Assembly (NCBI GenBank): GCA_001567255.1
Contig: LNBW01000021.1
Span: forward strand, 1-64,000
Length of the DNA: 64,000 nucleotides
Source of the DNA: Bacteroidetes bacterium OLB9
GTDB taxonomy: Bacteria; Bacteroidota; Bacteroidia; Chitinophagales; Saprospiraceae
Reading direction: 5' to 3'
In this document: positions 27,077 through 37,267 of the stretch, piece by piece
Layout: every line of letters starts with the position of its first letter
Position numbering within the stretch: position 1 is the first letter of the stretch
Notes under the pieces: generated by a model
The model's database searches: none
Told to the model about the DNA's origin: nothing
What the model saw: only the letters and a program-made list of their open reading frames with translations
Position numbers and translations under genes: made by a program

Positions 27077-30000
27077 ATGATAAATTTTTTGAAAGGGATT
27101 TTTGGCAACAAACACGAGAAGGATGTCAAGAAATACAGCTTGGTGGTAGGAGAAATCAACAAGTTTTATGATGAGTACCATACATTGACTAATGATGCTT
27201 TAAGAAATAAAACACTGGAATTTCGAAGTAGAATCAAGGAAGGATTATCAACCATAGACAACGATATTGCAGCGTTGAAAGAAAAAATTGAAGCAGAAGA
27301 AGACTTCAGAGTAAAGGAAAATTACTACAATGAAATTGATAATATCCGTAAGGAAAGAAATAAACATCTAGAAGTTATACTCAAGGAAATACTTCCGGAA
27401 GCATTTGCTGTGATTAAGGAAACGGCTCGACGATTTAAAGAAAATGAAACGTTGGAAGTAACTGCTACAGAACACGATAGAGAGATAGCCGCATTTAAGA
27501 ATTATGTGATGATAGATGGTGATAAAGCTATCTGGAAAAATTCGTGGGAAGCGGCAGGCAATATGATTACATGGGACATGCTTCATTACGATGTGCAACT
27601 GATAGGAGGAATGGTACTGCATGATGGTAAAATAGCAGAAATGGCGACTGGTGAAGGTAAAACTCTGGTGGCTACATTACCTGCCTACTTGAATGGCCTT
27701 TCTGGAGAAGGCGTTCATGTTATTACTGTTAACGATTACCTTGCAAAAAGAGACAGCGAATGGGTCGGCCCCATTTTTGAGTTTCTTTTCCTTACAGTAG
27801 ATTGTATTGATAAATACCAGCCTCATTCAGAACAACGCATTAAGGCTTACAGATGTGATATCACTTATGGGACTAATAATGAGTTTGGTTTTGACTACCT
27901 AAGAGATAATATGGTGCGTGATGTCAATGAGCTCGTGCAAAGAAAACATCATTTTGCGATGGTGGATGAGGTGGATTCAGTATTAATTGATGATGCTAGA
28001 ACTCCTCTCATCATATCCGGTCCTGTACCTCAGGGTTTGGAAGAGCAGGAATATGAAGAACTAAAGCCTAAGATTGAAAAGTTATATAACATTCAGCGTC
28101 AGCAAGCTGCAGAATTCCTAGCTGATGCAAAACGATTGATTAAGGAAGGTAGTACTGGCCATGAAGAAGGAGAAGGAGGATTAGCTCTATTCCGTGTGTA
28201 TCAAGCATTGCCTAAGTATCGACCATTAATTAAGTTTCTAAGTGAGGAAGGAGTGAAAGTAATCCTTCAAAAGACTGAGAATTACTATATGCAGGAGCAA
28301 AACAGAAACATGCATCTGGCCAATGCTCCACTTTATTTTACCATTGATGAAAAGAATAGGAATGTTGAGCTTACCGATAAGGGAATTGAATACCTATCAC
28401 GAGGTGAAAACGATCCTAATTTCTTTATTTTGCCGGATATTACCCAACTGATTCAGGATATTACTGATAGAGAGCAAAAGGAAGGCGTTAAGCTGAACAA
28501 TGAAAAAGATGCATTGATTCAAGATTATTCTATAAAGTCTAGGAGACTGCATGCCACCAGTCAGTTGCTCAAGGCTTATACACTATTCGAAAAAGACCAG
28601 GAGTATGTGGTCATCAATGAAGAAGTGAAAATTGTGGATGAGCAAACAGGCCGGATGATGGAAGGCCGTAGGTATTCAGATGGACTACATCAAGCACTCG
28701 AAGCAAAGGAGGGTGTAAAAGTAGGAGAAATTACTCAGACCTATGCTACCATCACGCTGCAGAACTACTTCCGTATGTATCATAAATTGGCAGGGATGAC
28801 GGGTACAGCAGAAACAGAGGCCGGAGAATTCTGGGAAATTTATAAGCTGGATGTAGTGGTCATACCGACTAACAAACCCATCATCCGCGATGATAGGGAA
28901 GACCTTGTATATAAGACAGCTAGAGAAAAGTATAATACAGTTATAGATGAAATAGTGAATTTGACTTCAAAAGGCAGACCAGTCCTCGTAGGTACGACAT
29001 CGGTTGAGATATCTGAATTGTTGAGTCGGATGCTGAATTTACGAGGCATCAAACACAATGTTTTGAATGCTAAACAACATCAACGTGAAGCAGAAATTGT
29101 GGCGGAGGCAGGTAAAGCAGGCGCAGTGACTATTGCTACCAATATGGCCGGTCGTGGTACCGACATTAAAATCAGCGAGGAAGTTCGTCAAGCTGGCGGT
29201 TTAGCCATCATAGCGACAGAGCGCCATGATTCAAGACGTGTGGACAGACAGTTGCGAGGTAGATCAGGTCGTCAGGGTGATCCAGGGTCATCTCAGTTTT
29301 ATGTATCGCTTGAAGATAATCTGATGAGATTGTTCCAGTCAGAGAGAATTGCTGGGCTGATGGATAAAATGGGACATAAAGAAGGAGAGGTTATCCAGCA
29401 TAGTATGGTTACAAAATCTATTGAGCGTGCACAAAAGAAAGTAGAAGAAAATAACTTTGGGATTCGTAAGCGATTGCTAGAATATGATGATGTCATGAAT
29501 ATTCAGCGTGAAGCCATCTATAAGCGAAGAGAAACAGCGCTTCATGGTGAGCGACTCAGCGTGGAAATCATGAATATGTTTGTCGGTTCTGTAGAAAATA
29601 TAGTTGCCAATAACAAAGTGGGTAAACAATTTGACAACTTCAGGAATGAATGTTTGACTTCTCTCGGTATTGATCCTGAATTTGATGAAGAACATTTTTA
29701 TAATTCTTCAGTAAATGACTTAATTGATGAATTATCAGATAAAGTCATTACGCACTATAATAACAAGTCAAAGCAGTTGGTAGATGTATTGTTGCCCACT
29801 ATAAAGCATGTTTATGAGACTGAAGGACATAGATATCTTCGTATTGCCATTCCTTTTACAGATGGAAGAAGTACTCCACTTCCTATAGCTGCCAATTTGA
29901 AGACAGCTGTGGATACAAATGGAGCCAGCATCATGCGCGATATTGAAAAAACGGTTACGCTTGCTATTCTTGATGACCATTGGAAAGAACATCTTCGTAA

Positions 30001-30382
30001 TATGGATGAACTTAAGGATGCTGTTCAAACCGCATCTTTTGAGCAGAAGGATCCATTGGTGAAGTATAAGATTGAAGCTTATCACTTATTTGAAGAACTC
30101 TTCCACAAAATCAATAGGGATGTGAGTGCTTATCTACTCAATGGTAAGCTCATGATTCAGCAGGAATTAAAAGAGGCAAAAGTTCAGAAAACAGACCTTT
30201 CTAAAATACGAACGAGTAAGGAAGAAGAGGCGATCAGAGAGGCAGCCGAAGGCGTTTCACGTAAATCTGAAAAGCCTGAAACATTTAAGCGCACAGGAGA
30301 AAAAATAGGTAGAAACGATCCATGTCCTTGTGGCAGTGGTAAGAAATATAAGCATTGCCACGGTAATCAGGTTCATGCTTAA
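27077..30382 (+). CDS. secA: Preprotein translocase ATPase SecA
   Basis: SecA drives unfolded preproteins through the SecYEG channel. The 1101-aa product has the Walker A motif TGEGKT at residues 191-196, the [19 protein letters not shown] block with the DEAD-like Walker B, the preprotein cross-linking domain, the [11 protein letters not shown] and [11 protein letters not shown] motifs of the second nucleotide-binding fold, and a C-terminal zinc-binding SEC-C motif ([13 protein letters not shown]). At over 1100 residues it is longer than the 901-aa E. coli protein, as I expect for Bacteroidota; the insertion lies in the first half of the protein. It is 11 nt from ribD, and the two probably share a message. 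Confidence 0.98.
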   Translation: MINFLKGIFGNKHEKDVKKYSLVVGEINKFYDEYHTLTNDALRNKTLEFRSRIKEGLSTIDNDIAALKEKIEAEEDFRVKENYYNEIDNIRKERNKHLEVILKEILPEAFAVIKETARRFKENETLEVTATEHDREIAAFKNYVMIDGDKAIWKNSWEAAGNMITWDMLHYDVQLIGGMVLHDGKIAEMATGEGKTLVATLPAYLNGLSGEGVHVITVNDYLAKRDSEWVGPIFEFLFLTVDCIDKYQPHSEQRIKAYRCDITYGTNNEFGFDYLRDNMVRDVNELVQRKHHFAMVDEVDSVLIDDARTPLIISGPVPQGLEEQEYEELKPKIEKLYNIQRQQAAEFLADAKRLIKEGSTGHEEGEGGLALFRVYQALPKYRPLIKFLSEEGVKVILQKTENYYMQEQNRNMHLANAPLYFTIDEKNRNVELTDKGIEYLSRGENDPNFFILPDITQLIQDITDREQKEGVKLNNEKDALIQDYSIKSRRLHATSQLLKAYTLFEKDQEYVVINEEVKIVDEQTGRMMEGRRYSDGLHQALEAKEGVKVGEITQTYATITLQNYFRMYHKLAGMTGTAETEAGEFWEIYKLDVVVIPTNKPIIRDDREDLVYKTAREKYNTVIDEIVNLTSKGRPVLVGTTSVEISELLSRMLNLRGIKHNVLNAKQHQREAEIVAEAGKAGAVTIATNMAGRGTDIKISEEVRQAGGLAIIATERHDSRRVDRQLRGRSGRQGDPGSSQFYVSLEDNLMRLFQSERIAGLMDKMGHKEGEVIQHSMVTKSIERAQKKVEENNFGIRKRLLEYDDVMNIQREAIYKRRETALHGERLSVEIMNMFVGSVENIVANNKVGKQFDNFRNECLTSLGIDPEFDEEHFYNSSVNDLIDELSDKVITHYNNKSKQLVDVLLPTIKHVYETEGHRYLRIAIPFTDGRSTPLPIAANLKTAVDTNGASIMRDIEKTVTLAILDDHWKEHLRNMDELKDAVQTASFEQKDPLVKYKIEAYHLFEELFHKINRDVSAYLLNGKLMIQQELKEAKVQKTDLSKIRTSKEEEAIREAAEGVSRKSEKPETFKRTGEKIGRNDPCPCGSGKKYKHCHGNQVHA

Positions 30383-30393
30383 CAACATGTACG

Positions 30394-31434
30394 ATGGAAG
30401 CCACGCCTGAGCATGAAATCTTTATGCAAAGATGCATAGATCTGGCTAAGCGAGGATTTGGCACTACACGCACTAATCCTATGGTCGGTGCGATGTTAGT
30501 ATATGAAGGAACGATTATAGGTGAAGGTTATCATCAGTTTTATGGGTTACAACATGCTGAGATCAATGCTATTGAATCCGTAAAAGATTCAGATAAATCA
30601 TTGATTAAAGATAGCACACTCTACGTTACTCTGGAGCCGTGTTCTCATTTTGGTAAGACACCACCATGTGCTCATCGCATTGTGACTGAGAATATCCGAC
30701 AAGTGGTTATCGGAAGTGTAGATCCTAATCCTAAGGTTGCCGGAAACGGAATCAAGTATCTTCAGCATCACGGTGTCAGTATTATTCAATCCGTTTTGAG
30801 TGAAGATTGTGATGCCTTACTTGACAAATTCAAGGCTAATCTTTCGGGTCTGCCATATATTATGCTTAAGTGGGCTCAATCAGTAGATGGTTTGATGGCT
30901 GTTGCAGGTAAGCAAGTATGGTTAAGCAATAGTCTGACTCGGATGCTGACCCATCGGCAACGCAGTGAGTATGATGCTATCTTGATAGGCAAAAATACAG
31001 CTATAGTTGATGATCCTATCCTGGATGCAAGATATTTTAATGGTGCTCATCCGATAAGAGTAGTTCTGGATAGCATGCTCAGTATTCCTCATGAAAAGAA
31101 AATATTTTCTGATGGTCATTCGACAGTGGTAGTAAATACGTTAAAACAAGGAAAAGAAGGCCATATAACGTATCTCAATATAGGCAAGGAAGATATAAAA
31201 GAGATGATGAAAATGATTTTTAATCTAGGAATTTCTTCTATCATTGTGGAAGGTGGTGCTGAAGTTTTAAATTCATTTGTCAATGCTGGCCTATGGCATC
31301 AGGCTGTGGTCATTCGTACTCGTCAAGATTTAGGTACGGGACTCAAAGCTCCTAATGTTTCGGGTAAGCTTTTAGCTAACATGCAGTTGAAAGACGATGA
31401 AATTATGTATATTAAAAATACAGAAATCGCATGA
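30394..31434 (+). CDS. ribD: Bifunctional riboflavin biosynthesis deaminase/reductase RibD
   Basis: RibD carries out the second and third steps of riboflavin synthesis: deamination of the pyrimidine and NADPH-dependent reduction of the ribosyl chain. The 346-aa product has an N-terminal CMP/dCMP deaminase-type zinc site, HAEINAIE (about residues 50-57) with PCSHFGKTPPC (about 80-90), and a C-terminal reductase domain (from about 150: LKWAQSVDGLMA, the GKNTAIVDDP block and the EGGAEVLNSF segment). It starts 11 nt after secA, and its TGA overlaps the nth ATG (ATGA), so it is translationally coupled to nth. Confidence 0.95.
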   Translation: MEATPEHEIFMQRCIDLAKRGFGTTRTNPMVGAMLVYEGTIIGEGYHQFYGLQHAEINAIESVKDSDKSLIKDSTLYVTLEPCSHFGKTPPCAHRIVTENIRQVVIGSVDPNPKVAGNGIKYLQHHGVSIIQSVLSEDCDALLDKFKANLSGLPYIMLKWAQSVDGLMAVAGKQVWLSNSLTRMLTHRQRSEYDAILIGKNTAIVDDPILDARYFNGAHPIRVVLDSMLSIPHEKKIFSDGHSTVVVNTLKQGKEGHITYLNIGKEDIKEMMKMIFNLGISSIIVEGGAEVLNSFVNAGLWHQAVVIRTRQDLGTGLKAPNVSGKLLANMQLKDDEIMYIKNTEIA

Positions 31435-32066
31435 CAAAAAAAGAGAAGGTTGCTTTCATTAGGCGAAAGCTTGAAGAACTTTATCCTGTCACACCTATTC
31501 CTTTGCATCATCATGATCCATATACACTGCTTATTGCAGTGCTCCTTTCAGCTCAGTGTACAGATGAAAGAGTCAATAAAATTACACCTGATTTATTTGC
31601 ATTAGCTGATAATCCCAGAGATATGGCTCTTCAAGATGTAGAAACAATACGAGACATTATCAGACCATGTGGTTTATCGCCAAGAAAAAGTCAAGCTATT
31701 CATGCGCTCTCGAGTATATTGGTACAAGAATATAATGGTGAAGTGCCAGCTTCATTTGATGCCTTAGAATCATTGCCAGGAGTAGGACATAAGACAGCAT
31801 CAGTAGTAATGTCTCAGGCCTTTGGCGTCCCTGCTTTTCCTGTTGATACACACATACATAGGTTGGCGCAAAGATGGGGGCTATCTACAGGTAAAAATGT
31901 AGGACAGACTGAGAAAGACCTTAAAAAACTATTCCCTGAATCTATATGGAATAAGTTGCACCTTCAGATTATTTTTTTTGGTAGAGAATATTGTCCTGCA
32001 CGTGGACATGATCCGTCAAAATGCCCAATTTGTAGTGTTGTTGCGATAAAAACTAAAGCTACATAA
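31431..32066 (+). CDS. nth: Endonuclease III-like DNA glycosylase, atypical cysteine cluster
   Basis: Nth removes oxidised pyrimidines from DNA and nicks the abasic site. The 211-aa product has the helix-hairpin-helix LPGVGHKTASVV, with the catalytic lysine in its turn, and the catalytic aspartate in FPVDTHIHRLA. The C-terminus normally holds four cysteines in C-x6-C-x2-C-x5-C that bind a 4Fe-4S cluster. Here only C188, C198 and C201 are present (C-x9-C-x2-C) and no fourth follows, so the cluster is probably altered or lost. The start overlaps ribD by 4 nt. The 3' end overlaps the convergent tRNA methyltransferase gene by 8 nt. Confidence 0.93.
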   Translation: MTKKEKVAFIRRKLEELYPVTPIPLHHHDPYTLLIAVLLSAQCTDERVNKITPDLFALADNPRDMALQDVETIRDIIRPCGLSPRKSQAIHALSSILVQEYNGEVPASFDALESLPGVGHKTASVVMSQAFGVPAFPVDTHIHRLAQRWGLSTGKNVGQTEKDLKKLFPESIWNKLHLQIIFFGREYCPARGHDPSKCPICSVVAIKTKAT

Positions 32067-32781
32067 ATAGATAGAAATCTCGAACGAGTGTAGCAAATGC
32101 TGGAGTATAGTCTTTGGGGTCATTGCTGTTATGAATGATGAGTTCGTGCTCTATAGGCGGACCTGAATAATTTGGTTGCAATCGTATGAGCAATCTTTCT
32201 ACAGGTTTGTCAACCTTTGGATAGACTTTAGTAATTTGAGAAGGAGAAAGATGGTGGCTCGCTGCTTTCTCAATAAAAGAAAGTCCTTCTGTGAAGGGTA
32301 AAATGATATTGGCAGCACCATCAGTAGTGAGCAATTTGCTGAAAACGGACAGGAGTTCATCATGGCTCAATGATATCGTATGTCTGACGCCTGCTTTTTG
32401 AAGATTGGACGGGATGGTGCCACCTGTAAAATACGGAGGATTGGTTACGATACAGTCATATTGATGCTTAGCAATGTTAGTAAATTCCTGAATAGACATA
32501 TTGTAGGTAATTAATCTGGATGCAAACGGACTGCGCATCATATTAATTTGTGCTTGTCGGGCAGCAGATTCTTCTATCTCAACAGCATCTATCAGTAAAT
32601 GAGGTGAGCGCTGTGCAAGCATGATCGCGATCACTCCTGAGCCGGTTCCGATGTCCAGTGCCTTTTTTTTGCCTTCTACAGATGACCATGCCCCGAGAAG
32701 AATTCCATCCGTATTGATTTTCATGGTACAGGCGTCCTGTCTGATAATGAATTGTTTGAACTTAAATTCTGAGGCCTTCAT
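32059..32781 (-). CDS. trmN6: tRNA1(Val) (adenine(37)-N6)-methyltransferase-like protein
   Basis: This is a class I SAM methyltransferase of about 240 aa. It has the SAM-binding motif ALDIGTGSGVIAIMLAQ (about residues 42-58) and the catalytic NPPY motif (about 113-116) of N6-adenine methyltransferases. The N-terminal FKFKQFIIRQDACTMKINTDGILLGAW segment is typical of TrmN6 (YfiC), which modifies A37 of tRNA1(Val). I prefer ATG 32781 over the GTG just before it. A hairpin leader and a promoter box lie upstream. The gene is convergent with nth and overlaps its end by 8 nt. Confidence 0.9.
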   Translation of the reverse strand: MKASEFKFKQFIIRQDACTMKINTDGILLGAWSSVEGKKKALDIGTGSGVIAIMLAQRSPHLLIDAVEIEESAARQAQINMMRSPFASRLITYNMSIQEFTNIAKHQYDCIVTNPPYFTGGTIPSNLQKAGVRHTISLSHDELLSVFSKLLTTDGAANIILPFTEGLSFIEKAASHHLSPSQITKVYPKVDKPVERLLIRLQPNYSGPPIEHELIIHNSNDPKDYTPAFATLVRDFYLFM

Positions 32782-32794
32782 CACTAGAAAAAAA

Positions 32795-32834
32795 TTACCA
32801 CTTTTACAAATCGAAAAAAATGTAAAAGTGGTAA
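32795..32834 (-). promoter_or_regulatory. Hairpin with T-run in the trmN6 leader
   Basis: A perfect 14-bp inverted repeat, TTACCACTTTTACA (32795-32808) and TGTAAAAGTGGTAA (32821-32834), has a 12-nt loop. On the minus strand it is followed by about seven T residues and then the trmN6 start. It lies between a promoter box at 32860-32853 and the start codon, so it may act as an attenuator or operator. It could instead be the terminator of the upstream surface-protein gene. Confidence 0.65.
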
Positions 32835-32852
32835 AATGTATCTATAAATTAG

Positions 32853-32860
32853 CAAAGATA
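32853..32860 (-). promoter_or_regulatory. Probable trmN6 promoter -7 box
   Basis: TATCTTTG on the minus strand matches TAnnTTTG. It lies about 10 nt after the stop of the upstream gene and would start a transcript near 32846 that includes the leader hairpin. Confidence 0.5.
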
Positions 32861-32869
32861 AAGTAATAA

Positions 32870-35800
32870 TTATATTTTTATAAATGTCTTTCGCATTATG
32901 GATTTGCCGGTATGCCATTCTATAATATATGGGGCTGATGATAAATCCCTTACTGACAGCAGATGTGTTCCTTGTTCCATAAAGACTACAAATTTAGTTT
33001 CGCCTGTCATGGACATTATCCTCAATTGGCCACTATGTGAAACATCAATCGTCAAATCTTCACTGACCGGATTAGGGTAAAAGTTAAAGTCTGATTGAGG
33101 ATATGCAGTGTCTTCGGATGCTGATAAGATAACATCTAAACACTCACTGATATATGTACAGCCTCTGTAGGTAGCAGCCACCGCATAGCTACCGGATTTA
33201 GGAACTGCAAATTTATGACCTGTAGCACCAAGAACAGGAATTTTTTCATTATTGATACAGATAAGCCATTGATAAGTGACATCTGGCAAATTGGCAGTGA
33301 CAAGGGTATCATGTACTACACTGAAGATAGGTAAGAAGTTGATGATTCTTATTTCAAAATGAATAATACTATCACATCCATAATTAGTATTCAAATATTC
33401 AGTATATTTACCTGGATTGTAATAAGAAGTATTTCCTACTTTGACAAATTCTCCCTTACATATTTCAAAAATTGTATCTTTTGCAAAAACTGGATGTACT
33501 TGTAAATGAATGGTCAATATGCTATCACATCCATTAGGTTTTACAATGGTGTCACTGTAAATACCAGGACTGAAATATTTTTTGTTGTTGACTGTAATAT
33601 TCTCGCCATCACAGATTTCAAAATTTAATATAGAATAGGATGAGTTGAATCTTATAGTGGTAGTAAGAACGCTATCACATCCTGCTGAAGTCTGGAGGGT
33701 ATCTATATATGTACCTGGAAGCTTATAAGTGTTGTTGCCGATTATGACACTATCGCTAGGACATATATTATATATTTTTTTCAAATTATAAGTAGGGTGC
33801 ACAGTCAAGTTAAGTAATATGATACTGTCACATCCATTGATATTTGTAAAGCTTATTTCATAAGTTCCTGTGGCTGAGAATATTGAATCACCTACGGTCA
33901 CTTTTTGCCCTTCACAAATGAATTCTTCACGTTCATAATATTTAGGCACAACGTTTAGTGTGGTTTCTACGATACTATCACATCCTACTTTATTAGTGAG
34001 TGTATCAGTGTAATAACCGGGGATAATATATTTGTTTCCACCGACAATAATGGAATCACCTTCACAAATTGTAAATGCTTGGGCTGTAATCGGAGAATGG
34101 GGATTGACCTGCAGCCCGGTGTGAATCACACTATCACAACCAAATACATTGCTCAGTGTATCAGAATAAAATCCGGAGGTCTTATATACATTTGAACCAA
34201 CGACTATACTGTCACCGGCACAGATTTCAATAGATTGCTCTACGAAAGAAGGCGGAAATACGGATAAAATAGTAGTGATTATGCTATCACATCCAAATGA
34301 CGAAATCAATCGATCAGTATAAATACCCTCTTCAGTATAAACACTATAGCCTACCTTTAGACTGTCACCTTCACAAATTGAGGCGATGGAAGTAAATTCA
34401 GTTTCGAGTACATTGATTGTAACTACAAGTGAATTGGTACAACCATTTTCAGCTTCAGAAGTTTGAATATAGACACCAGCTTCTGTGTATGATTCATTAC
34501 CTATTCTTATAGTGTCGCCTTTGCATATTATGCCTTCTGCATTATCAATAACTGAAGGCAGTACGGTCAAAACCGTTGAAATAATACTATCACATCCGTT
34601 GATTGTCTGTAGAATATCAGTGTAATTGCCTGGCTGAGTATAAATACTAGATCCTACAGTAACTGTATCGCCATTGCAGATACTTACATTTTGGGTGAAG
34701 GTAAACTCAGGGTGAACATTCAGTTCTGTAAAAACGATACTATCACATCCTGAAACTGAGAGTAAGGTATCTAGATATGCTCCTGTGGTTTGATAAATGT
34801 GATCACCCACAATTAGGGAATCACCTTCACAAAGGTCAATATCTTGGTATATCAGACTATCCTTAAACACTTGGATAGGGATTTCTTTACACTCATCATT
34901 GACTACACAATTTCCCCAACCTTTGACATAAAATACCGTACTGGTATCCACTCTGATATTAAGTTCATCGCCACTAGCAAAAGTATTGCTGTTGCAATCT
35001 GCCCTTTGCCATGACCATTGCGTAGCATCGTTGAGGTAGCCTTCTTCAACCTTTATCAGTACTTTATCACCAGCACAAAGGATGCTTTTCTCTACAGATA
35101 ATTTTTTGATATAGGGATTGATACATATAAATACATTCCACATAAAGCCATCAAGACCTCCACTGCTGAATATATTGGTACTACTGGAAGAAGGGTCAAA
35201 ATCTACAATTGCACCAAATGCTCCAGTTGAAACGAGTTCGCCGTTCGGTTTCAATGCAAAATCAGTGATTTCCTCATTAGCAACTCCACCTAGAGTGATA
35301 TGATCATTATAAGTTCCATCATGATTATATGTTGCAATAAAACCGTCAGCACCGCCATTGGAGTCACTAAAATTACTATATTGACTGGAAGGGTTGAAAT
35401 CAACCTTACTTCTGAAAAAGCCTCCTAGAAATATGATACCATTGCTATTGGTAGTGACGACACTTCCTTGGTCATTTAGGTTGGCACCGAAGCTATTGAC
35501 CCAAATACATTCACCTTGTGGATTTAATTTGGTTAAGAAAATATCTGTTCCTCCTTGAGAGGTTACGGTTTTTCCTACTCCACCAAAGGACGCCGTATCC
35601 GAAAATCGCCCAGTCAAAATGATATTTTTGTCTTTGTCAAGTACCAGATCATGCCCATAGTCGAGTCCGATACCACCAAATGATTTTCCCCAGGCCAAAG
35701 TTCCTATTGATGTCAGTTTAACAAGAAATATATCAGTCATACCAACTGGTACTATATAGGAGACTCCCATTCCGGGATCAATATCTAAAGTATCTCTGAA

Positions 35801-36520
35801 GTCTCCTGTTAGATAAATATTTCCATCATTATCAGTAATGTGTTTATAGAGAAATTCATGATTGATGCCTCCCAATATTCTAAGGAAAATTAAATTACCA
35901 CTATTGGCATCCATTTTCAAAGTAAATACATCCATTCCACCTGCACTAAATCCAAGAAAACGGTCATCAAATTCTGCTTCTCCATTAAAATTACCTGAAA
36001 CAACTACTTCTTGATTTGGGGTGACGGAAATGGATTTAGCCATTACAGTGCCATTGGATGCAAATTGTTTTGCCCAGACCAGATTGCCTGAGCTTGTTAT
36101 TTTAATTACGAATGAATAAGTATCTTCTTCTGAGCCAGGAAGTATAAAGTCATTGCCATAATATAATGAATCAACAAAAGTACCGGTTATATAAATATTG
36201 TTTTGTTGATCAGTATTGATGTCGGCTGCTTTGACAGATTTTGGAGTGCCTAGTTGTTTAACCCACTGCCTGATTCCTAAAGAAGTACTCTTTCTAATCA
36301 ATACTCCTTCCGTTCCTCTAGATTGATAAATTATATTAGAACCTATGGATGCTTGCCCCATAAAATTAGTAATATCATAGAGGTTCTGGTCTTGATCTTG
36401 TGCGATACCTTCAGTTACGTCTGCACCTGTTCCGCCTACTTTGTATATCCATTTTAGTTGCTGACTATATGCATTCTGACAGATAAAAATCAATAGAAAT
36501 AAAAAAAGATTCTTTTTCAT
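32870..36520 (-). CDS. Large T9SS-secreted surface protein: beta-propeller plus ten CDSI repeats
   Basis: From ATG 36520 the protein is 1216 aa, starting directly with a signal peptide (KKNLFLFLLIFICQNAYSQ). An open frame extends 18 codons upstream but adds residues unlikely to be translated. Residues of about 25-480 contain repeated SBBP-type units (for example NNIYITGTF, GNIYLTGDF and KNIILTGRF), suggesting a beta-propeller. Ten tandem repeats of about 49 residues follow, each with ICxGD, a short Y-x-x-x-G segment and a near-invariant GCDSI. The end carries a T9SS type A sorting domain (FYPNPVSEDLTIDV onward). An adhesive or matrix role at the cell surface is inferred. Identical architectures are common in Saprospiria, but their function is not known to me. 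Confidence 0.88.
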   Translation of the reverse strand: MKKNLFLFLLIFICQNAYSQQLKWIYKVGGTGADVTEGIAQDQDQNLYDITNFMGQASIGSNIIYQSRGTEGVLIRKSTSLGIRQWVKQLGTPKSVKAADINTDQQNNIYITGTFVDSLYYGNDFILPGSEEDTYSFVIKITSSGNLVWAKQFASNGTVMAKSISVTPNQEVVVSGNFNGEAEFDDRFLGFSAGGMDVFTLKMDANSGNLIFLRILGGINHEFLYKHITDNDGNIYLTGDFRDTLDIDPGMGVSYIVPVGMTDIFLVKLTSIGTLAWGKSFGGIGLDYGHDLVLDKDKNIILTGRFSDTASFGGVGKTVTSQGGTDIFLTKLNPQGECIWVNSFGANLNDQGSVVTTNSNGIIFLGGFFRSKVDFNPSSQYSNFSDSNGGADGFIATYNHDGTYNDHITLGGVANEEITDFALKPNGELVSTGAFGAIVDFDPSSSSTNIFSSGGLDGFMWNVFICINPYIKKLSVEKSILCAGDKVLIKVEEGYLNDATQWSWQRADCNSNTFASGDELNIRVDTSTVFYVKGWGNCVVNDECKEIPIQVFKDSLIYQDIDLCEGDSLIVGDHIYQTTGAYLDTLLSVSGCDSIVFTELNVHPEFTFTQNVSICNGDTVTVGSSIYTQPGNYTDILQTINGCDSIISTVLTVLPSVIDNAEGIICKGDTIRIGNESYTEAGVYIQTSEAENGCTNSLVVTINVLETEFTSIASICEGDSLKVGYSVYTEEGIYTDRLISSFGCDSIITTILSVFPPSFVEQSIEICAGDSIVVGSNVYKTSGFYSDTLSNVFGCDSVIHTGLQVNPHSPITAQAFTICEGDSIIVGGNKYIIPGYYTDTLTNKVGCDSIVETTLNVVPKYYEREEFICEGQKVTVGDSIFSATGTYEISFTNINGCDSIILLNLTVHPTYNLKKIYNICPSDSVIIGNNTYKLPGTYIDTLQTSAGCDSVLTTTIRFNSSYSILNFEICDGENITVNNKKYFSPGIYSDTIVKPNGCDSILTIHLQVHPVFAKDTIFEICKGEFVKVGNTSYYNPGKYTEYLNTNYGCDSIIHFEIRIINFLPIFSVVHDTLVTANLPDVTYQWLICINNEKIPVLGATGHKFAVPKSGSYAVAATYRGCTYISECLDVILSASEDTAYPQSDFNFYPNPVSEDLTIDVSHSGQLRIMSMTGETKFVVFMEQGTHLLSVRDLSSAPYIIEWHTGKSIMRKTFIKI
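33340..34850 (-). repeat. Ten tandem CDSI repeats in a surface protein
   Basis: About ten coding repeats of roughly 147 nt encode a unit of pattern ICxGDsIxVGxxxYxxxGxYxDtLxxxxGCDSIxxTxLxV. Nine keep the CDS[IV] core. The third unit has CTNS instead. The DNA copies have diverged, so the array is old rather than a recent expansion. The ends are approximate. Confidence 0.85.
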
Positions 36521-37267
36521 TTTGATGAAATTTGTTAGAAAATGGTGAATGAATAAAATTAAATATTGGATCACTCTATGACGAATTGCATTATAAAAAA
36601 ATCTAAAAATGACAATAAAGTGTTGTCTTATGATACAATTTATTGATTTATTTTAATTAATATATATATTAATACTATAATATCTTGTCATCCGAAAAAT
36701 TTATATTTCTAACCATAACTTACATCCAAAATTGTGCCGAATACTGTATGGTATAAAATCAGACTTAGTCAATGGTATAATTCCGAAATAAGGAAAATTT
36801 TTATGTTTTTTCAAGAAAACTTTAATACCTTTTAGTCATATTCTAAAACGCGCATCCTGATTAAAACATAAAATTTATTTCTGAGCTGTAAACCACGTTG
36901 CCAAGTTGTAATATTGGGGGTTGCTGTGCATAAATTGGGATAAAATTAAGGTTTTTACTTTGAAAATCAATAATTTTATTTATTGAATTAAAGAATTGAA
37001 TTTTTTTTTAATTAAAAATTTGTAATTTTGGATTTCCTATATCTTAGAATATCTGCTATTGACAAAAATAGATAAGTCATGAGGTTTTGGATTAACCTCG
37101 CTCACTTTTATATCGACATTTGAACTATGTCTATAACCAGATGGTGGCTATTATTTATGGCATTATGACTTTTTTCTGTTAAATGAATCTTGATAGAGTC
37201 TAGCAGGAGGTGCAATGGTGTGCCAATATTAAGACCACTAATGAATGAAATTATAACCAAATTAATT
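36521..37267. other. Long AT-rich stretch without a supported gene
   Basis: This region of about 750 nt lies between two minus-strand genes and holds no convincing coding region. It has an orphan + strand -7 box TAATTTTG at 37023-37030, a small hairpin at 36967-36986 (TCAATAA/TTATTGA), and a hairpin GAGGTT/AACCTC at 37081-37099. The promoter box points away from both flanking genes. A small RNA is conceivable but unsupported. Confidence 0.4.

Noticed and set aside
36967..36986. TCAATAA/TTATTGA hairpin
   Set aside because: It is a short, AT-only stem in AT-rich DNA and is expected by chance.
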